Of a stretch of DNA of 7,822 nucleotides, positions 7,681 through 7,822 are shown in pieces. The stretch covers positions 1 to 7,822 of the forward strand of contig NZ_JBCNNF010000324.1 of the NCBI RefSeq assembly GCF_039594555.1, written 5' to 3'. The stretch is from Inquilinus sp039594555. GTDB lineage: Bacteria > Pseudomonadota > Alphaproteobacteria > DSM-16000 > Inquilinaceae. The first letter of the stretch is position 1; each line of letters starts with the position of its first letter. The notes under the pieces were generated by a model. It searched no databases, was not told where the DNA came from, and saw only the letters and a program-made list of their open reading frames with translations. The position numbers and the translations under genes are program-made.

Positions 7681-7822
7681 TCAAACCGCATCCCACTCCG
7701 GCGCCAGGCCCTCCGGGCTGACCAGGCGGCCGTCGGGGCGGGCCAGGGCGTGGATCGCGGCCATCTCCTCGGCCGAGAGCGCGAAGTCGAAGATCGCCTG
7801 GTTGACTGCGGCGCGGGCATCG
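7681..7822 (-). CDS. Aldo/keto reductase, C-terminal 46 residues only
   Basis: A minus-strand frame enters from the right edge and ends at TGA 7683-7681. The 46 visible residues include AVNQAIFDFALSAEEMAAIH and then LARPDGRLVSPEGLAPEWD. The pattern FDFxLSxEEMAAI followed by a GR(L/I)VxP tail is typical of the last helix and C-terminal loop of AKR-family NADPH-dependent reductases. The catalytic Asp-Tyr-Lys-His residues lie outside the window. It converges on the kinase gene across the palindromic repeat, so it belongs to another transcription unit. It could still serve sugar metabolism here, but that is not shown. Confidence 0.75.
   Translation of the reverse strand, partial: DARAAVNQAIFDFALSAEEMAAIHALARPDGRLVSPEGLAPEWDAV

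Noticed and set aside
7508..7696. Small minus-strand ORF with HCERSEAIH and WIASSASPPRND
   Set aside because: This is the well-known spurious translation of the palindromic intergenic repeat, and it also overlaps the kinase end.
7584..7820. Minus-strand 78-codon ORF at the right edge
   Set aside because: It is a shadow of the aldo/keto reductase end in another frame, running on through the repeat.

Overview
The window is very GC-rich, with genes packed tightly in two divergent blocks. A palindromic intergenic repeat of the type beginning CCGTCATTGCGAG, common in Alphaproteobacteria, lies near the right end. Together these suggest an alphaproteobacterium, perhaps of the Rhodospirillales or Rhizobiales; the genus cannot be fixed from this window. 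All gene calls come from recognising protein motifs by eye, with no database search.

The window holds one sugar (or polyol) uptake and catabolism locus built around a 165-bp divergent control region (2356-2520). Leftward from it run a cupin-type phosphoglucose-isomerase-family protein (2355-1732), a divergent AroE-like (shikimate dehydrogenase fold) oxidoreductase (1728-781), and an RpiR/HexR-type SIS-domain regulator (771 to beyond the left edge). Gaps of 3 and 9 bp suggest a single operon. Rightward run a complete ribose-type (CUT2) ABC importer, consisting of a periplasmic binding protein (2521-3486), a double-NBD ATPase (3541-5046) and a permease (5050-6036), followed by an FGGY-family (xylulokinase-like) kinase (6057-7559). 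A 121-bp intergenic region with the palindromic repeat separates the kinase from the convergent 3' end of an aldo/keto reductase gene (7681 to the right edge).

The likely logic is as follows. A monosaccharide is captured in the periplasm and imported by the ABC transporter. It is then isomerised and/or oxidised or reduced by the cupin isomerase and the AroE-like enzyme (perhaps also the aldo/keto reductase), and phosphorylated by the FGGY kinase. The HexR-like regulator is expected to control both arms. The divergent region carries two similar 15-bp inverted repeats that fit a degenerate HexR/RpiR operator, one overlapping the -10 of a predicted sigma-70 promoter for the transporter operon.

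The substrate is not identifiable. Ligand-contact positions in the binding protein and in the AroE-like enzyme differ from the ribose and shikimate paradigms, so the locus may encode a pathway for a less common sugar. No RNA genes, insertion sequences, CRISPR arrays or phage genes were seen. No gene-free stretch exceeds 300 bases.
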